A stretch of DNA of 64,000 nucleotides from Rhodobacterales bacterium (GCA_003249215.1 QKJR01000003.1:87068-151067); one strand, 5' to 3'; shown: positions 1 through 10,540, counted from the stretch's first letter. Notes: generated from the sequence alone by a model not told the origin. Made by a program: numbers and translations.

Positions 1-2
1 AT

Positions 3-110
3 GCCAAGATGGACGAGGCCCTGCGCCGGATCGCGCGGCAGGTGACGATGGAAGAGGTCGGCAAGAAGCCCGAGGTGACCGTCGTCGTCAGCCGCCTGAT
101 GGCCGAGTGA
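3..110 (+). CDS. C-terminal fragment of ribonuclease J (5' end outside window)
   Basis: In-frame translation AKMDEALRRIARQVTMEEVGKKPEVTVVVSRLMAE* resembles the RNase J C-terminus. Confidence 0.6.
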   Translation, partial: AKMDEALRRIARQVTMEEVGKKPEVTVVVSRLMAE

Positions 111-181
111 CGCGCGCGGCGGGGCAGGGCGCCCCTGCCCCGAGTGCCGCTGAACGGGTCTTGTGACGATGCCGTCTCATC

Positions 182-213
182 AAAAAGCCCCGGGGGTGAC
201 CCCGGGGCTTTTT
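182..213. terminator. Bidirectional Rho-independent terminator between convergent genes
   Basis: AAAAAGCCCCGGGG-gtga-CCCCGGGGCTTTTT perfect hairpin with A/T tracts. Confidence 0.9.
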
Positions 214-249
214 GATCTGTTGCGGGCAAGCCCTCTGCGGGCAAGGCCC

Positions 250-1917
250 TCAGCTTTCCGAGCTTTCCTCGACCACTTCGGGCAGATCCGCGGCCTCGAC
301 CTCGGCTTCGCCATTCGGCTCGGCGCTGGCGGCGGCGCGGGCCGCGGCGGTGGTGCGGAACGAGCGCAGGATGAAATCGGGAACGTGATCGCCCATGCCG
401 ACGACGGCCGGCCCGTTGTCGCGGTCGCGCCCGCGGCCACCACGCTCGCGACGGTCGTCGCGGCGCTCTTCCCGGCGCTCTTCGCGGCGGGGCGCCTCGG
501 CGCGCGGGGCGCGCTCCTCGCGCGGCTCGCGGACGGGTTCGGCCCGCACGGGCGCCTCCTCGACGACGGCGGTTTCGATCGCCTCGGGCAGCGCCTCGGC
601 GGCCTCGCGGGCGCGGTCACGCCCGCCGCGCGAACGGCCCCGGTCTTCGCCGCGCCCCTCGCCACGATCCCGGTCACGTCCGCCACGCGAGCGGCCACGG
701 CCACCACGGCGGCCTTCGTCCTCGTCGTATTTCTTCGGCTCGCGATGCGCGGCCTCGGAGAGGGTGAAGCCCTCGGGCGCCTCGGCGCGCGGGATCTCCA
801 TCTTCACCAGCGCCTGGATCTGGCTCAGGTATTTCTCATCCGCGGGCGTCGCGATCGAATAGGCCGTGCCCTTGCGCCCGGCGCGGCCGGTGCGGCCGAT
901 GCGGTGGACGTAATCCTCGGCATGGCTCGGCAGGTCATAGTTGAAGACATGGCTGACCGCCGGAATATCGAGGCCCCGCGCCGCAACGTCCGAGGCGATC
1001 AGCAGTTGCAGCCCGCCTTCGCGGAAGGCGTCGAGCGTCTGCATCCGCTGGCGCTGCTCCAGATCGCCATGGATCGGGGCGGCGTTGAACCCGTGCGACT
1101 TCAGCGATTTCGCGACGATATCCACATCGGTCTTGCGGTTGCAGAAGACGATCGCGTTGGTGCAGGCCTCGCCCTCGGCGGTGATCAGCGCGCGCAGAAG
1201 CTCGCGTTTCGCCTTGGCGGCCTGATCGCGGCGCGGCGGCGTGATCTGCACGAGCTTCTGGGTGATCGTCTCGCTGGTGGTGGCCTGACGGGCAACCTCG
1301 ATGCGGGCGGGGCCGTGCAGGAAGGTGTTGGTGATCCGCTCGATCTCGGGCGCCATCGTGGCCGAGAAGAAGAGCGTCTGACGGGTGAAGGGCGTCAGCT
1401 GGAAGATGCGCTCGATATCGGGGATGAAGCCCATGTCGAGCATCCGGTCGGCCTCATCGACGACCATGATCTGCACGCCGGTGAGCAGCAGCTTGCCGCG
1501 TTCGAAATGGTCCAAGAGACGGCCGGGGGTGGCGATCAGCACATCGACGCCGCGGTCGATCAGCTTGTCCTGTTCGGAGAAGCTCACGCCACCGATCAGG
1601 AGCGCCTTGGTCAGCTTGGTGTGCTTGGCGTAGATGTCGAAGTTCTCGGCCACCTGAGCGGCGAGTTCGCGCGTCGGGCAGAGCACGAGCGAGCGCGGCA
1701 TCCGGGCGCGCGCGCGGCCCTTCGACAGCAGCGTGATCATCGGCAGGGTGAAGCTCGCCGTCTTGCCGGTGCCGGTCTGGGCGATGCCGAGCACGTCCTT
1801 GCCCTCAAGGGCGGGGGGAATCGCTCCCTCCTGGATCGGCGTCGGGCTTTCGTAGCCCGCTTCGGCAACGGCGGTCAGGACCTTGGGGTCCAGCTTCAGG
1901 TCGGAGAATTTGGTCAT
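250..1917 (-). CDS. DEAD/DEAH-box ATP-dependent RNA helicase (RhlE-like) with Arg/Gly/Glu-rich tail
   Basis: AQTGTGKT, VDEADRMLDMGF, SAT, HRIGRTGRAG motifs. Confidence 0.95.
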   Translation of the reverse strand: MTKFSDLKLDPKVLTAVAEAGYESPTPIQEGAIPPALEGKDVLGIAQTGTGKTASFTLPMITLLSKGRARARMPRSLVLCPTRELAAQVAENFDIYAKHTKLTKALLIGGVSFSEQDKLIDRGVDVLIATPGRLLDHFERGKLLLTGVQIMVVDEADRMLDMGFIPDIERIFQLTPFTRQTLFFSATMAPEIERITNTFLHGPARIEVARQATTSETITQKLVQITPPRRDQAAKAKRELLRALITAEGEACTNAIVFCNRKTDVDIVAKSLKSHGFNAAPIHGDLEQRQRMQTLDAFREGGLQLLIASDVAARGLDIPAVSHVFNYDLPSHAEDYVHRIGRTGRAGRKGTAYSIATPADEKYLSQIQALVKMEIPRAEAPEGFTLSEAAHREPKKYDEDEGRRGGRGRSRGGRDRDRGEGRGEDRGRSRGGRDRAREAAEALPEAIETAVVEEAPVRAEPVREPREERAPRAEAPRREERREERRDDRRERGGRGRDRDNGPAVVGMGDHVPDFILRSFRTTAAARAAASAEPNGEAEVEAADLPEVVEESSES

Positions 1918-2029
1918 ATGCGTCCCAGAAATGCGGGATCGGCCCGCAGGTTGAGGGACGCGGATGTCGGGCGCCCCGAGAGCCCGCCGGATGCGGGTGC
2001 CGCCGACCTAACCGAATTTTGCAAAACCG

Positions 2030-2851
2030 TCAATCTTTCCGGGGAGATTGCCCGGGAGATTGGCGCTCTTTCATCCGTTTCAGCCGGCGCAGGATCGAGC
2101 GGTTGGAGCGGTCGAACTCATCGAGCAGCGCCTCGGCGATCGGCCGCATCGCGCCCGCGCCCTCCGCCGCGCGCATAATCCGCGCGACGATGTTGAGCCC
2201 GAGATCCCCGGTCGCGAGGTCATAGGGCGCCAATCCCATCGGCAGGGGACCGGGATGGGGCACACGCGCGGGGAAGGCCTCCCAGGCGGGATGGCCGGAA
2301 AACCGCCGCTCGGCCTCGTAGAGTTTGACCATCCCGAACATCAGCGCGATCTGCGCGCCGGTCGCGCGTTCGGCCTCGGTCCGGCCATGTTCGGCGAAAC
2401 ACTGCGCGGCCGAGAGGCGCCAGCGGGTGGGCATGGTGCGCGCGAGATCGGCGCCCAATTCGTCCCAGATCCGGAAGAAGAGCGTGCGCGCCTGCGCCGG
2501 AGGATCGGCGCGGCGCAGCACCATCACGAGGCAGGCGTGCAGATATTCTAGCGCGGTCGTCTCGGGGTCGGCGGCCATCTCGCGTGCGAGATTGCGCGCG
2601 CGCCCGGCGAAATCGGTGAAGGCCGCGCTTTCGCGCGGGCCCTCGGGCACGCTCATCGGGCGGGCGCCGAGCGCAGAAAGGTCGCAATCGGGCGCCGGCA
2701 GATCGTCGGGGCCGAAGTCGAAGGGCGCCTCGCGACGTTCGAGCCGGGCAAGCGCACCCGCCACCCCCGCCCCGAGCGAGCTCTCGCCCAGGTCGTATTC
2801 GCCCTTGGTGGCGAGGGTGGCGCGGGGGTGATCGGGGTCGGATTGCGGCAT
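2030..2851 (-). CDS. Conserved hypothetical protein
   Basis: 273 aa ORF between two conserved genes; codon usage and position; no motif recognised. Confidence 0.65.
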   Translation of the reverse strand: MPQSDPDHPRATLATKGEYDLGESSLGAGVAGALARLERREAPFDFGPDDLPAPDCDLSALGARPMSVPEGPRESAAFTDFAGRARNLAREMAADPETTALEYLHACLVMVLRRADPPAQARTLFFRIWDELGADLARTMPTRWRLSAAQCFAEHGRTEAERATGAQIALMFGMVKLYEAERRFSGHPAWEAFPARVPHPGPLPMGLAPYDLATGDLGLNIVARIMRAAEGAGAMRPIAEALLDEFDRSNRSILRRLKRMKERQSPGQSPRKD

Positions 2852-2985
2852 CGGGGCTCCTCGGGTCCGGCGCAGAATGGCGCCGGAACGGCCGAAAGAA
2901 AAGGCCCCGAAAGGGCCCGAAAGGGGCCAATCCTTGACGCCGCGCGCCGCCTCTGGCAGGGGAGGGGCAACAAGGGAAGCCGTCC

Positions 2986-4728
2986 ATGAACCTATTCGCC
3001 GATATCCGCACCGCAGTGATCGCCGCGCTCGACGCGCTCGTGGCCGAGGGCGTTCTGCCCGCGGGCCTCGATTATGCCAATGTCGCCGTCGAGCCGCCGC
3101 GCGATGCGGCGCATGGCGATATGGCGACCAATGCGGCGATGGTGCTGGCGAAACCTGCGGGCGCCAATCCGCGCGCGATCGCCGAGGCGCTGGCCGCGAA
3201 GCTCGGCGCCGATCCGCGGATCACCGCGGCCGAGGTGGCGGGGCCGGGCTTCCTCAATCTGCGGCTCGCGCCCGAAAGCTGGGATCGGGTGATCGTCGCG
3301 GCTCTGGCGGCGGGCGCCGATTTCGGGCGTTCCACGCTGGGCGCCGGGATCAAGGTCAACGTCGAATATGTCTCGGCCAACCCCACGGGGCCGATGCATG
3401 TCGGCCATACCCGCGGTGCGGTCTTCGGCGATGCGCTGGCCAGCCTGCTCGATTTCGCGGGTTATGACGTCACCCGCGAATATTACATCAACGACGGTGG
3501 CGCGCAGGTGAACGTGCTCGCCCGCTCGGCGTTCGAGCGTTACCGCGAGGCCTGCGGCCTCGAGCCCGAGGTCCGCGAGGGGCTCTACCCCGGCGATTAT
3601 CTGATCCCGGTGGGCGAGGCGCTCAAAGCCAAATATGGCGAGAGCCTGCTCGACAAGGGCGAGCAATTTTGGCTCGAAGAGGTCCGCGAGTTTGCCACCG
3701 AGGCGATGATGGGCATGATCCGAGAGGATCTGCAGCTTCTGAACGTCAAGATGGACGTCTATTCCTCGGAAAAGGCGCTTTACGGCACCGGCAAGATCGA
3801 GGCGGCGCTGCAGCGGTTGCAGGATCTCGGGCTGATCTACGAGGGCGTTCTGGAACCGCCGAAAGGCAAGCTGCCCGAGGATTGGGAAGAGCGCGAGCAG
3901 ACCCTTTTCCGCTCGACCAAATTCGGCGATGACGTCGATCGTCCGGTGAAGAAGTCGGACGGGTCGTGGACCTATTTCGCGCCCGATATCGCCTATCACT
4001 ACGACAAGGTGCAGCGCGGCTTCGATCAGCTCATTGACGTCTTCGGCGCGGACCACGGCGGTTACGTCAAGCGGATGAAGGCGGCGGTCGCGGCGCTTTC
4101 GGAAAACCGCGTGCCGCTCGACATCAAGCTCATTCAGCTCGTGAAGCTCTTCAAGAACGGCGAGCCCTTCAAGATGAGCAAGCGCGCGGGCACCTTCGTC
4201 ACGCTGCGCGACGTGGTCGAGCAGGCGGGCGCGGACGTGACCCGCTTCCACATGCTGACGCGCAAGAACGACGCGCCCTTGGATTTCGATTTCGACAAGG
4301 TGCTCGAGCAATCCAAGGACAACCCGGTCTTCTACGTCCAATACGCCCATGCCCGGGTGGCGAGCGTGGCACGCAAGGCCACCGAGGCAGGCGTCGACGT
4401 CACCGATGCGGCGCTGGCCGGGGCCAATCTGGCGATGAACCGCCACGAGGCCGAGCTCGCGCTTGCCCGCAAGATCGCCGAATGGCCGCGCCATGTGGAA
4501 ATCGCCGCGCGCGCGAACGAGCCGCACCGGATCGCTTTCTTCCTCTATGAGATCGCCTCGGATCTGCACGCGCTCTGGAACCGCGGCAATGACGAGCCCG
4601 CCCTGCGCTTCGTGCAGGAGGATGCGGGTGCGACATCGGCGAAAATCGCCCTCGCCCGGGCCTGTGCCGTTGTGATTTCCGCGGGTCTTGGTATTCTCGG
4701 GGTAACCCCGGCCGAAGAGATGCGCTGA
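2986..4728 (+). CDS. argS: Arginyl-tRNA synthetase
   Basis: [20 protein letters not shown] and [12 protein letters not shown] motifs. Confidence 0.97.
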   Translation: MNLFADIRTAVIAALDALVAEGVLPAGLDYANVAVEPPRDAAHGDMATNAAMVLAKPAGANPRAIAEALAAKLGADPRITAAEVAGPGFLNLRLAPESWDRVIVAALAAGADFGRSTLGAGIKVNVEYVSANPTGPMHVGHTRGAVFGDALASLLDFAGYDVTREYYINDGGAQVNVLARSAFERYREACGLEPEVREGLYPGDYLIPVGEALKAKYGESLLDKGEQFWLEEVREFATEAMMGMIREDLQLLNVKMDVYSSEKALYGTGKIEAALQRLQDLGLIYEGVLEPPKGKLPEDWEEREQTLFRSTKFGDDVDRPVKKSDGSWTYFAPDIAYHYDKVQRGFDQLIDVFGADHGGYVKRMKAAVAALSENRVPLDIKLIQLVKLFKNGEPFKMSKRAGTFVTLRDVVEQAGADVTRFHMLTRKNDAPLDFDFDKVLEQSKDNPVFYVQYAHARVASVARKATEAGVDVTDAALAGANLAMNRHEAELALARKIAEWPRHVEIAARANEPHRIAFFLYEIASDLHALWNRGNDEPALRFVQEDAGATSAKIALARACAVVISAGLGILGVTPAEEMR

Positions 4729-4802
4729 CGCACGAAGGCCGGGCTGGGGGCGCCAAGGCCCCCGGATGGGCAGTTTGGCCGGGCGACCGGCGGCGAGGCG
4801 AG

Positions 4803-5816
4803 ATGTCGGGCGATCAGCACCGCGAGGGCGGAGGATACGGGTATGACGGCGGGGCCCCTTCGGGCTCGGCCCTTGCGCCGGTGTCGCGCTGGGTGCGCGT
4901 CGCGGGCGCGGCCACCTCGCTTGCGCTGCTCGTGGGCGTCGTGGTCTGGGGCTACAAGCTCGCGGTGCGCGACGTCTCCGGCGTGCCGGTGATCCGCGCG
5001 ATCGAGGGCCCCTCGCGGATCGCCCCGGAGGACCCGGGCGGCGAACTGGCGAGCCACGTGGGCCTTGCCGTCAATCAGGTCGCGGGCACCGGATCGGCTG
5101 CGCCCGGACCCGATCAGGTGATGCTCGCCCCCGATCCGCAGGATATCACCGACGAGGATATGACCATGGCCGCGGTCGGGCCCTTGCCCGATCCGGCGGC
5201 GCCCGCGCGCCCCGCGCTGCCCGCGGCCGCGGCGCCGACGCCTGTGCCCGACAGCCGCGCGGGCGCCGGCGCCGCGCCGGCCGAGGCTCCGGCGCCCGAT
5301 GAGGCGGTGCCCGAGGGGCAGGAGGCCGAGGCCGAGCCCGGCGAGGCGCCCGCGGAAACGGCCGAAGACACCGGCGAAGACGCCGCTGCCCCGATCGTGG
5401 TCATCCCCACGACCGTGCCCGGGGTTGCGCACTCGCCGCGCCCGATGGCACGCCCGGAAACCGACCTTGCGGCCGAGGCCGCCGCGGCCGCCGTCGCCCG
5501 CGCGATGGGCGGCGAGCCGGAGGCCGGTGGTGGCACCGAAGAGGTCGACCCCTCGACCCTGCCTGAGGGCACGCGGCTCGCGCAGATCGGCGCCTTCGAA
5601 ACGCCCGATCTCGCCCGCGCCGAATGGGACCGGGTGGCCGAGCGCTTCGGCGCGCTGATGGAGGGCAAGCGCCGGGTGATCCAGCAGGCGGCCTCGGGCG
5701 GGCGCACCTTCTACCGCCTGCGCGTCGAGGGCTTCGCCGATGTCGACGAGGCGCGGCGCTTCTGCGCGGCGCTGGTGGCCGAACAGACCAATTGCATTCC
5801 GACGCTCGTGCGATGA
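4803..5816 (+). CDS. SPOR-domain membrane protein
   Basis: N-terminal TM segment, Ala/Pro/Glu-rich linker, C-terminal SPOR-like LAQIGAFETPDLARAEWDRV...YRLRVEGF. Confidence 0.85.
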   Translation: MSGDQHREGGGYGYDGGAPSGSALAPVSRWVRVAGAATSLALLVGVVVWGYKLAVRDVSGVPVIRAIEGPSRIAPEDPGGELASHVGLAVNQVAGTGSAAPGPDQVMLAPDPQDITDEDMTMAAVGPLPDPAAPARPALPAAAAPTPVPDSRAGAGAAPAEAPAPDEAVPEGQEAEAEPGEAPAETAEDTGEDAAAPIVVIPTTVPGVAHSPRPMARPETDLAAEAAAAAVARAMGGEPEAGGGTEEVDPSTLPEGTRLAQIGAFETPDLARAEWDRVAERFGALMEGKRRVIQQAASGGRTFYRLRVEGFADVDEARRFCAALVAEQTNCIPTLVR

Positions 5817-5847
5817 GCAGGCGTGCGCTGAGCGGGGAGGGGGCGGC

Positions 5848-6918
5848 ATGAGCCTGGGGCGCGGGATCGACGCCGAAACAGCGGGGCGGGCGGCGATGCT
5901 CTCGGGCCTCGGCACGGCTGGCGCCACGATCTTCGGCTGCGCGGGGCTGACCCTTGGCGCCGACGAGGCCGCCTTCTTCCGCGAGGCCGATCCCTGGGGC
6001 TTCATCCTTTTCGCGCGCAATATCGACACGCCCGAGCAGGTCGCGGCGCTCTGCGCAGAGCTGCGCGCGAGCGTGGGCCGCGAGGCGCCGATCCTGATCG
6101 ACCAGGAGGGCGGGCGGGTGCAGCGGCTGCGCCCGCCGCACTGGCGCGAATGGCTGCCGCCGCTCGACCAGGTCGCCGCATTTGCGCCTGAGCGCGTGGT
6201 GCGTGGCCTCTGGCTGCGCGCGCGGCTGCAGGCGGCGGAACTGCGCGCGATCGGCATCGACGTGAACTGTGCGCCCACCTGTGACGTGGCAGGCCCCGCC
6301 ACCCATCCCTTCCTGCGCAACCGCTGCTTCGGCACCGATCCGGCGGCGGTTGCGGCCCATGCCCGCGCCACCGCCGAGGGCTTCCTCGCGGGCGGCGTCC
6401 TGCCGGTGATCAAGCACATGCCGGGCCACGGCCGCGCGACCGCCGACAGTCACCTGAACCTGCCCGTGGTCACCGCCTCGCTGACCGAGCTGCGGCTGAG
6501 CGATTTTGCCCCCTTCGCGGCACTTGCCGATCTGCCGCTCGCGATGAGCGCCCATATCCGCTTCACCGCGCTCGACGCGGCGCCCGCGACGCAAAGCCCG
6601 GTCGTGCTGCGCCTGATGCGCGAGGAGATCGGCTTTGCCGGGCTCATCATGACCGACGATATCGGGATGGAGGCGCTCTCAGGCACGATGGCCGAGCGCG
6701 CGGCGGCCTCGGTTGCGGCGGGCTGCGATGTCGTCTTGCACTGCAAGGGCACTCTGGCCGAGATGGAGGCGGTGGCCGGGGCGGCCGGTCGGCTCTCCGG
6801 CCCCGCCGCGCGGCGCGCCGAAGCCGCCCTTGCCCGCCGTCTTTCGCCCGCGGACGTTGACATTGCCGCGCTCGAGGCCGAGTTTGAAAGCCTCACGCAC
6901 GGCGGGGCGCATGGCTGA
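5848..6918 (+). CDS. nagZ: Beta-N-acetylhexosaminidase (glycoside hydrolase family 3)
   Basis: LIDQEGGRVQRL, VIKHMPGHGRATADSH motifs; start ATG 5848 chosen. Confidence 0.93.
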   Translation: MSLGRGIDAETAGRAAMLSGLGTAGATIFGCAGLTLGADEAAFFREADPWGFILFARNIDTPEQVAALCAELRASVGREAPILIDQEGGRVQRLRPPHWREWLPPLDQVAAFAPERVVRGLWLRARLQAAELRAIGIDVNCAPTCDVAGPATHPFLRNRCFGTDPAAVAAHARATAEGFLAGGVLPVIKHMPGHGRATADSHLNLPVVTASLTELRLSDFAPFAALADLPLAMSAHIRFTALDAAPATQSPVVLRLMREEIGFAGLIMTDDIGMEALSGTMAERAAASVAAGCDVVLHCKGTLAEMEAVAGAAGRLSGPAARRAEAALARRLSPADVDIAALEAEFESLTHGGAHG

Positions 6919-7708
6919 GACCGAGACCCATCTTTTCGAGGCGCAAAGCGTCAGCGAACGGCTCGCGGCCGAGGCGCTGATCGTCGATGTCGAGGGCTTC
7001 GAGGGGCCGCTCGACCTGCTGCTCAACCTCTCGCGCACGCAAAAGGTCGATCTGCGGCGGATCTCGGTGCTGGAACTGGCCGAGCAATATCTGCGCTTCG
7101 TCGAGGAGGCCCGCGCGCTGCGCATCGAGCTTGCCGCGGATTACCTGGTGATGGCGGCTTGGCTCGCCTTTCTGAAATCGCGTCTCCTCTTGCCGCCCGA
7201 ACCCGGGGCCGAGGGGCCCTCGGCCGAGGATATGGCCGCCCACCTCGCCTTTCAGCTCGAGCGCCTCGCCGCGATGCGCGAGGCGGCAGCGCAGCTCATG
7301 GCGCGCGACCAGCTCGGGCGCGACATCTTTGCGCGCGGCCTTGGCGAGGATGTCGAGCGGGTGCGCAAGGTAGTCTATTCCGCCTCGCTCCTCGATCTGA
7401 TGCAGGCCTATGCGCGGATCCGCACCCGCGACGAGTTCCGCCCCTATGCCTTCGACCGCAAGGACGTCTTCACGATGGAGCAGGCGCTCGATCGGATGCG
7501 CGGGCTGATCGGCTTTGCAGGGACCTGGACCGATATCGTCAGCTACCTCCCCGAGGGCTGGCACCGCGATCCGAAGCGCCGCCGCTCGGCCACCGCGGCC
7601 ACCTTCGCGGCCTCGCTCGAACTCGTCAAACAGGGGCACATCGAGATCCGCCAGACCGAAACCTTCGCGCCGATCTCGATCCGCGCCCGCACGAGCCCGC
7701 GTGAATGA
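6911..7708 (+). CDS. scpA: Segregation and condensation protein A
   Basis: VEGFEGPLDLLLNL; followed by scpB with overlapping stop/start. Confidence 0.93.
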   Translation: MAETETHLFEAQSVSERLAAEALIVDVEGFEGPLDLLLNLSRTQKVDLRRISVLELAEQYLRFVEEARALRIELAADYLVMAAWLAFLKSRLLLPPEPGAEGPSAEDMAAHLAFQLERLAAMREAAAQLMARDQLGRDIFARGLGEDVERVRKVVYSASLLDLMQAYARIRTRDEFRPYAFDRKDVFTMEQALDRMRGLIGFAGTWTDIVSYLPEGWHRDPKRRRSATAATFAASLELVKQGHIEIRQTETFAPISIRARTSPRE

Positions 7709-8382
7709 TGTCCGACGCAACCGAAAAATCGCTCTTCGCCGCCCCGCCGCTCGCCGAACAGGAGCGGATGGTGGAGGCGATCCTGTTCGCCTCGGCCGAG
7801 CCGGTGAGCCTGCGCGAGATGGAAGAGCGGATGCCGCATGGCTCGGACCCGGCCGAGGCGCTGGCCTATCTGCGCCGCCGCTACGAGGGGCGGGGGGTGC
7901 GTGTGGTCAAGGTGGGCGAGGCCTGGGCGCTGCGCACCGCGCCGGATCTGAGCTTTCTTCTGCAAAAGGAAGTGGTCGAGCAGAGGAAACTGAGCCGCGC
8001 CGCGGTCGAGACGCTCGCGATCATCGCCTATCACCAGCCCGTCACCCGCGCCGAGATCGAGGAGATCCGCGGCGTCGCGGTCAGCCGCGGCACGATCGAC
8101 CAGCTTCTCGAAATGGACTGGATCCGCTTCGGGCGGCGGCGGATGACGCCGGGGCGGCCGGTGACCTTCGTGGTGACGCAGGGCTTTCTCGACCATTTCG
8201 GCCTCGAGAGCGCGCGCGACCTGCCGGGCCTCAAGGAGCTGCGCGCCGCGGGCCTTCTGGACAACCGCGCGATGCCCGGCTCCGAGGCCGAGGACGAGGC
8301 CCCCGATACCTCCCAGCCGGAACTGTTCGAGAGCCCCGATCTCGAGGATGACGGCGATCTGATCGAAGAGGACGATGGATGA
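7705..8382 (+). CDS. scpB: Segregation and condensation protein B
   Basis: Winged-helix protein with LAIIAYHQPVTRAEIEEIRGV. Confidence 0.93.
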   Translation: MMSDATEKSLFAAPPLAEQERMVEAILFASAEPVSLREMEERMPHGSDPAEALAYLRRRYEGRGVRVVKVGEAWALRTAPDLSFLLQKEVVEQRKLSRAAVETLAIIAYHQPVTRAEIEEIRGVAVSRGTIDQLLEMDWIRFGRRRMTPGRPVTFVVTQGFLDHFGLESARDLPGLKELRAAGLLDNRAMPGSEAEDEAPDTSQPELFESPDLEDDGDLIEEDDG

Positions 8383-8573
8383 ACCTGAACCAGCTGATCA
8401 ACATGGTGATCAAGATCGTGACCCGCCGCGCGGTGAATTTCGGCATCGACAAGGGCGCGCAGATGATGGCCAAACGCGGCGGCGAGACGGCCTCGCCCGA
8501 ACAGCAGAAGCAGGCCCGCGCGATGGCCAAGCGCGCGCGTCAGGCCGCCAAGATCACCCGCCGGATGCGCTGA
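8379..8573 (+). CDS. Small conserved hypothetical protein (64 aa), translationally coupled to scpB
   Basis: ATG overlaps scpB stop (ATGGATGA context); basic 64 aa product. Confidence 0.7.
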   Translation: MNLNQLINMVIKIVTRRAVNFGIDKGAQMMAKRGGETASPEQQKQARAMAKRARQAAKITRRMR

Positions 8574-8580
8574 GCCGGGG

Positions 8581-8602
8581 GGCCGGGGGCTCAGCCCCGG
8601 CC
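8581..8602. terminator. Hairpin at convergent gene ends
   Basis: GGCCGGGG-gctcag-CCCCGGCC; overlaps stop codon of the minus-strand gene. Confidence 0.5.
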
Positions 8603-8947
8603 GATCTCGGCCAGATAGAGCCGCACCGCCTCGGTTACGTGCCGGAAGCGGTCGCCGCCCAGATGCTTGCCGCCATACCAGCGGGTCACCACGATCAGGT
8701 GCCCGGGCAGGTTTGCGCCTTCGAGCATCTTCAGGATGATCGCGCCCGCGCCGGCCTCGCCGTCGTCGGATTTGACCGGCCCGTCGGGCCCGATCAGCCC
8801 CCAACTGTTATGCGTCGCACGGGCGAATTTCTTCTGCCGCTTGAGCTCTTTCAGCAGCGCCTTGGCCGCGGCCTCGTCGGCGCAGGGCGCGCCCGAGACC
8901 GCATAGCGCGAGCCGCGGTCGGAGATGATATCTTCGAGGATCAGCAT
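8591..8947 (-). CDS. YigZ/IMPACT family protein
   Basis: SDDGEAGAGAIILKMLEG...VVTRWYGGKHLG motif. Confidence 0.85.
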   Translation of the reverse strand: MLILEDIISDRGSRYAVSGAPCADEAAAKALLKELKRQKKFARATHNSWGLIGPDGPVKSDDGEAGAGAIILKMLEGANLPGHLIVVTRWYGGKHLGGDRFRHVTEAVRLYLAEIGRG

Positions 8948-9027
8948 GGGCTGGGGCGTAAACCGTCGTGGCCTTTCCGGCAAGTCCCGCGCACGCTCGG
9001 TCGGCGGACCGGGGGCCAGCCCCCGGA

Positions 9028-9099
9028 CCCCCGGGATATTTGCGTCAGGTTGAAAGCGAGCCGGGGTTTCCCTTCAATCTGACGAAAATATCCCGGGGG
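9028..9099. repeat. Intergenic inverted repeat, ATATCCC subfamily
   Basis: CCCCCGGGATATTTgcGTCAGgTTGAA ... TTCAAtCTGACgaAAATATCCCGGGGG. Confidence 0.85.
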
Positions 9100-9151
9100 T
9101 GAATTGCCGTAGGCAAGAGGGGCGCGAAGCCCCTTGCGCGCTGGGGCTTTG

Positions 9152-10231
9152 TCACCCAGCCCGGAAATGCTTGGCGAGTTTCAGCCCCTGGCCCTGATAA
9201 TTCGAGGCGATGCCCGCGCCATAGAGCCGTTCGGGCCGGTCGGCCATCCGTTCATAGACGAGGCGCCCCACGACCTGGGCGTGTTCGAGCACGAAAGGCG
9301 CCTCATGGCAACGCACCTCGAGCACGCCGCGCGAGCCCGCGCCCCCCGCCGCGCCATGGCCGAAGCCCGGATCGAAGAAGCCCGCGTAATGCACGCGGAA
9401 CTCGCCCACCATGGCCAGATAGGGCGCCATTTCGGCGGCGAAGTCGGGCGGGATCGTCACCGCCTCGCGCGAGACGAGGATGTAGAAGGCGCCGGGGTCG
9501 AGGATGATCCGCCCCTCGCGGGTGTGCAGCTCCTCCCAGAAGTCCGAGGCCGCGTAATGCGCGATGCGGTCGAGGTCGATCACGCCGGTATGAGGCTTGG
9601 CGCGGTAGCCCACCAGATCGCCCGTCTCGGGGCGCAGATCGACCGAGAAGCCGAGCCCGTGGTCGATCACCGCGGTGCCGCTCACCAGCGGCTCGGCCGC
9701 GTGCAGCGCCTTGAGCTCGGCGTCGGAGAGCGTCGCCTGACCGGCGCGGAAGCGGATCTGGTTCAATCGCATCCCGGGTCGCACGAGGACCGAGAAGCTG
9801 CGCGGGCAGATCTCGGCATAGAGCGGGCCCACATAGCCCTCGGGGATGCGGTCGAACTCGGTGCCGCCATCGGTGATGACGCGCGTGAGCAGATCGAGCC
9901 GCCCGGTCGAGCTCTTGGCATTGGCGACGGCGGTGATGCCCTCGGGCAGCGCGAGCCCCTCGGCCAGCGGCACGAGATAGACGCAGCCCTTTTCCAGCAC
10001 CGCCCCGTTCGAGAGATCCATCCGGTGCATCTCGAAATCGGCGAGCTTCACATCGACGCGCGTGCCGGGGCCCGCGAGGAACGAGGCGCGGATCCGGTAA
10101 GCCACGGTGCCGAGCCGCAGATCGAGGCTCGCGGGCTGGATCTGTTCGGGGATGACCGCGGGGCTGGCGGTGATCTCGCCCGCGGCGATCATCGCACGGA
10201 TCAGTCGGTCGGGCAGCACGCCTTCAGTCAT
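9152..10231 (-). CDS. dcd: 2'-deoxycytidine 5'-triphosphate deaminase (long alphaproteobacterial form)
   Basis: Two DCD-like halves: IQPASLDLRLG, TVANAKSSTGRLDLL, GTAVIDHGLGFSVDL. Confidence 0.88.
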   Translation of the reverse strand: MTEGVLPDRLIRAMIAAGEITASPAVIPEQIQPASLDLRLGTVAYRIRASFLAGPGTRVDVKLADFEMHRMDLSNGAVLEKGCVYLVPLAEGLALPEGITAVANAKSSTGRLDLLTRVITDGGTEFDRIPEGYVGPLYAEICPRSFSVLVRPGMRLNQIRFRAGQATLSDAELKALHAAEPLVSGTAVIDHGLGFSVDLRPETGDLVGYRAKPHTGVIDLDRIAHYAASDFWEELHTREGRIILDPGAFYILVSREAVTIPPDFAAEMAPYLAMVGEFRVHYAGFFDPGFGHGAAGGAGSRGVLEVRCHEAPFVLEHAQVVGRLVYERMADRPERLYGAGIASNYQGQGLKLAKHFRAG

Positions 10232-10271
10232 TCTCGCCTCCCTCATCCGGGCCCCGCAGGGGCCGGACAGC

Positions 10272-10306
10272 CAAACGCCCACCCCGGGATGCGGGATGGG
10301 CGTTTG
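10272..10306. terminator. Hairpin downstream of tRNA-Pro
   Basis: CAAACGCCCA ... TGGGCGTTTG inverted repeat. Confidence 0.85.
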
Positions 10307-10312
10307 TCGTGA

Positions 10313-10390
10313 TGGTCGGGCCGGAGAGATTCGAACTCTCGACCTTCCGCCCCCCAGACGGACGCGCTAACCAGGCTGCGCCACGGCCCG
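10313..10390 (-). tRNA. tRNA-Pro(GGG), 3' CCA encoded
   Basis: Reverse complement CGGGCCGTGGCGCAGCCTGGTTAGCGCGTCCGTCTGGGGGGCGGAAGGTCGAGAGTTCGAATCTCTCCGGCCCGACCA; anticodon loop CTGGGGG, acceptor CGGGCCG/CGGCCCG. Confidence 0.96.
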
Positions 10391-10540
10391 ACGAGGCGCA
10401 TATAGAGGCAAGGCGGCGGCGGGCGCAAGCGGCAAACTTTTTGCGACAGGCTTCGGGGGCGGTGATCCGGGCCGGGCAGCGGCGCGCGCCCTGAGTAGCC
10501 GGGGACGGCCCGGCCCCGGGGGGCGCGCTGCGCAGGGGGC

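Noticed and set aside
163-2178. 671-aa plus-strand ORF opposite the DEAD-box helicase
   Set aside because: Crosses the terminator and the antisense of a clear helicase gene; low-complexity composition.
10313-10390. tRNA-Pro as integration site of a genomic island
   Set aside because: No integrase, no partial tRNA duplicate seen nearby, and flanking genes (dcd, merR-ihfA-fabH) are core.
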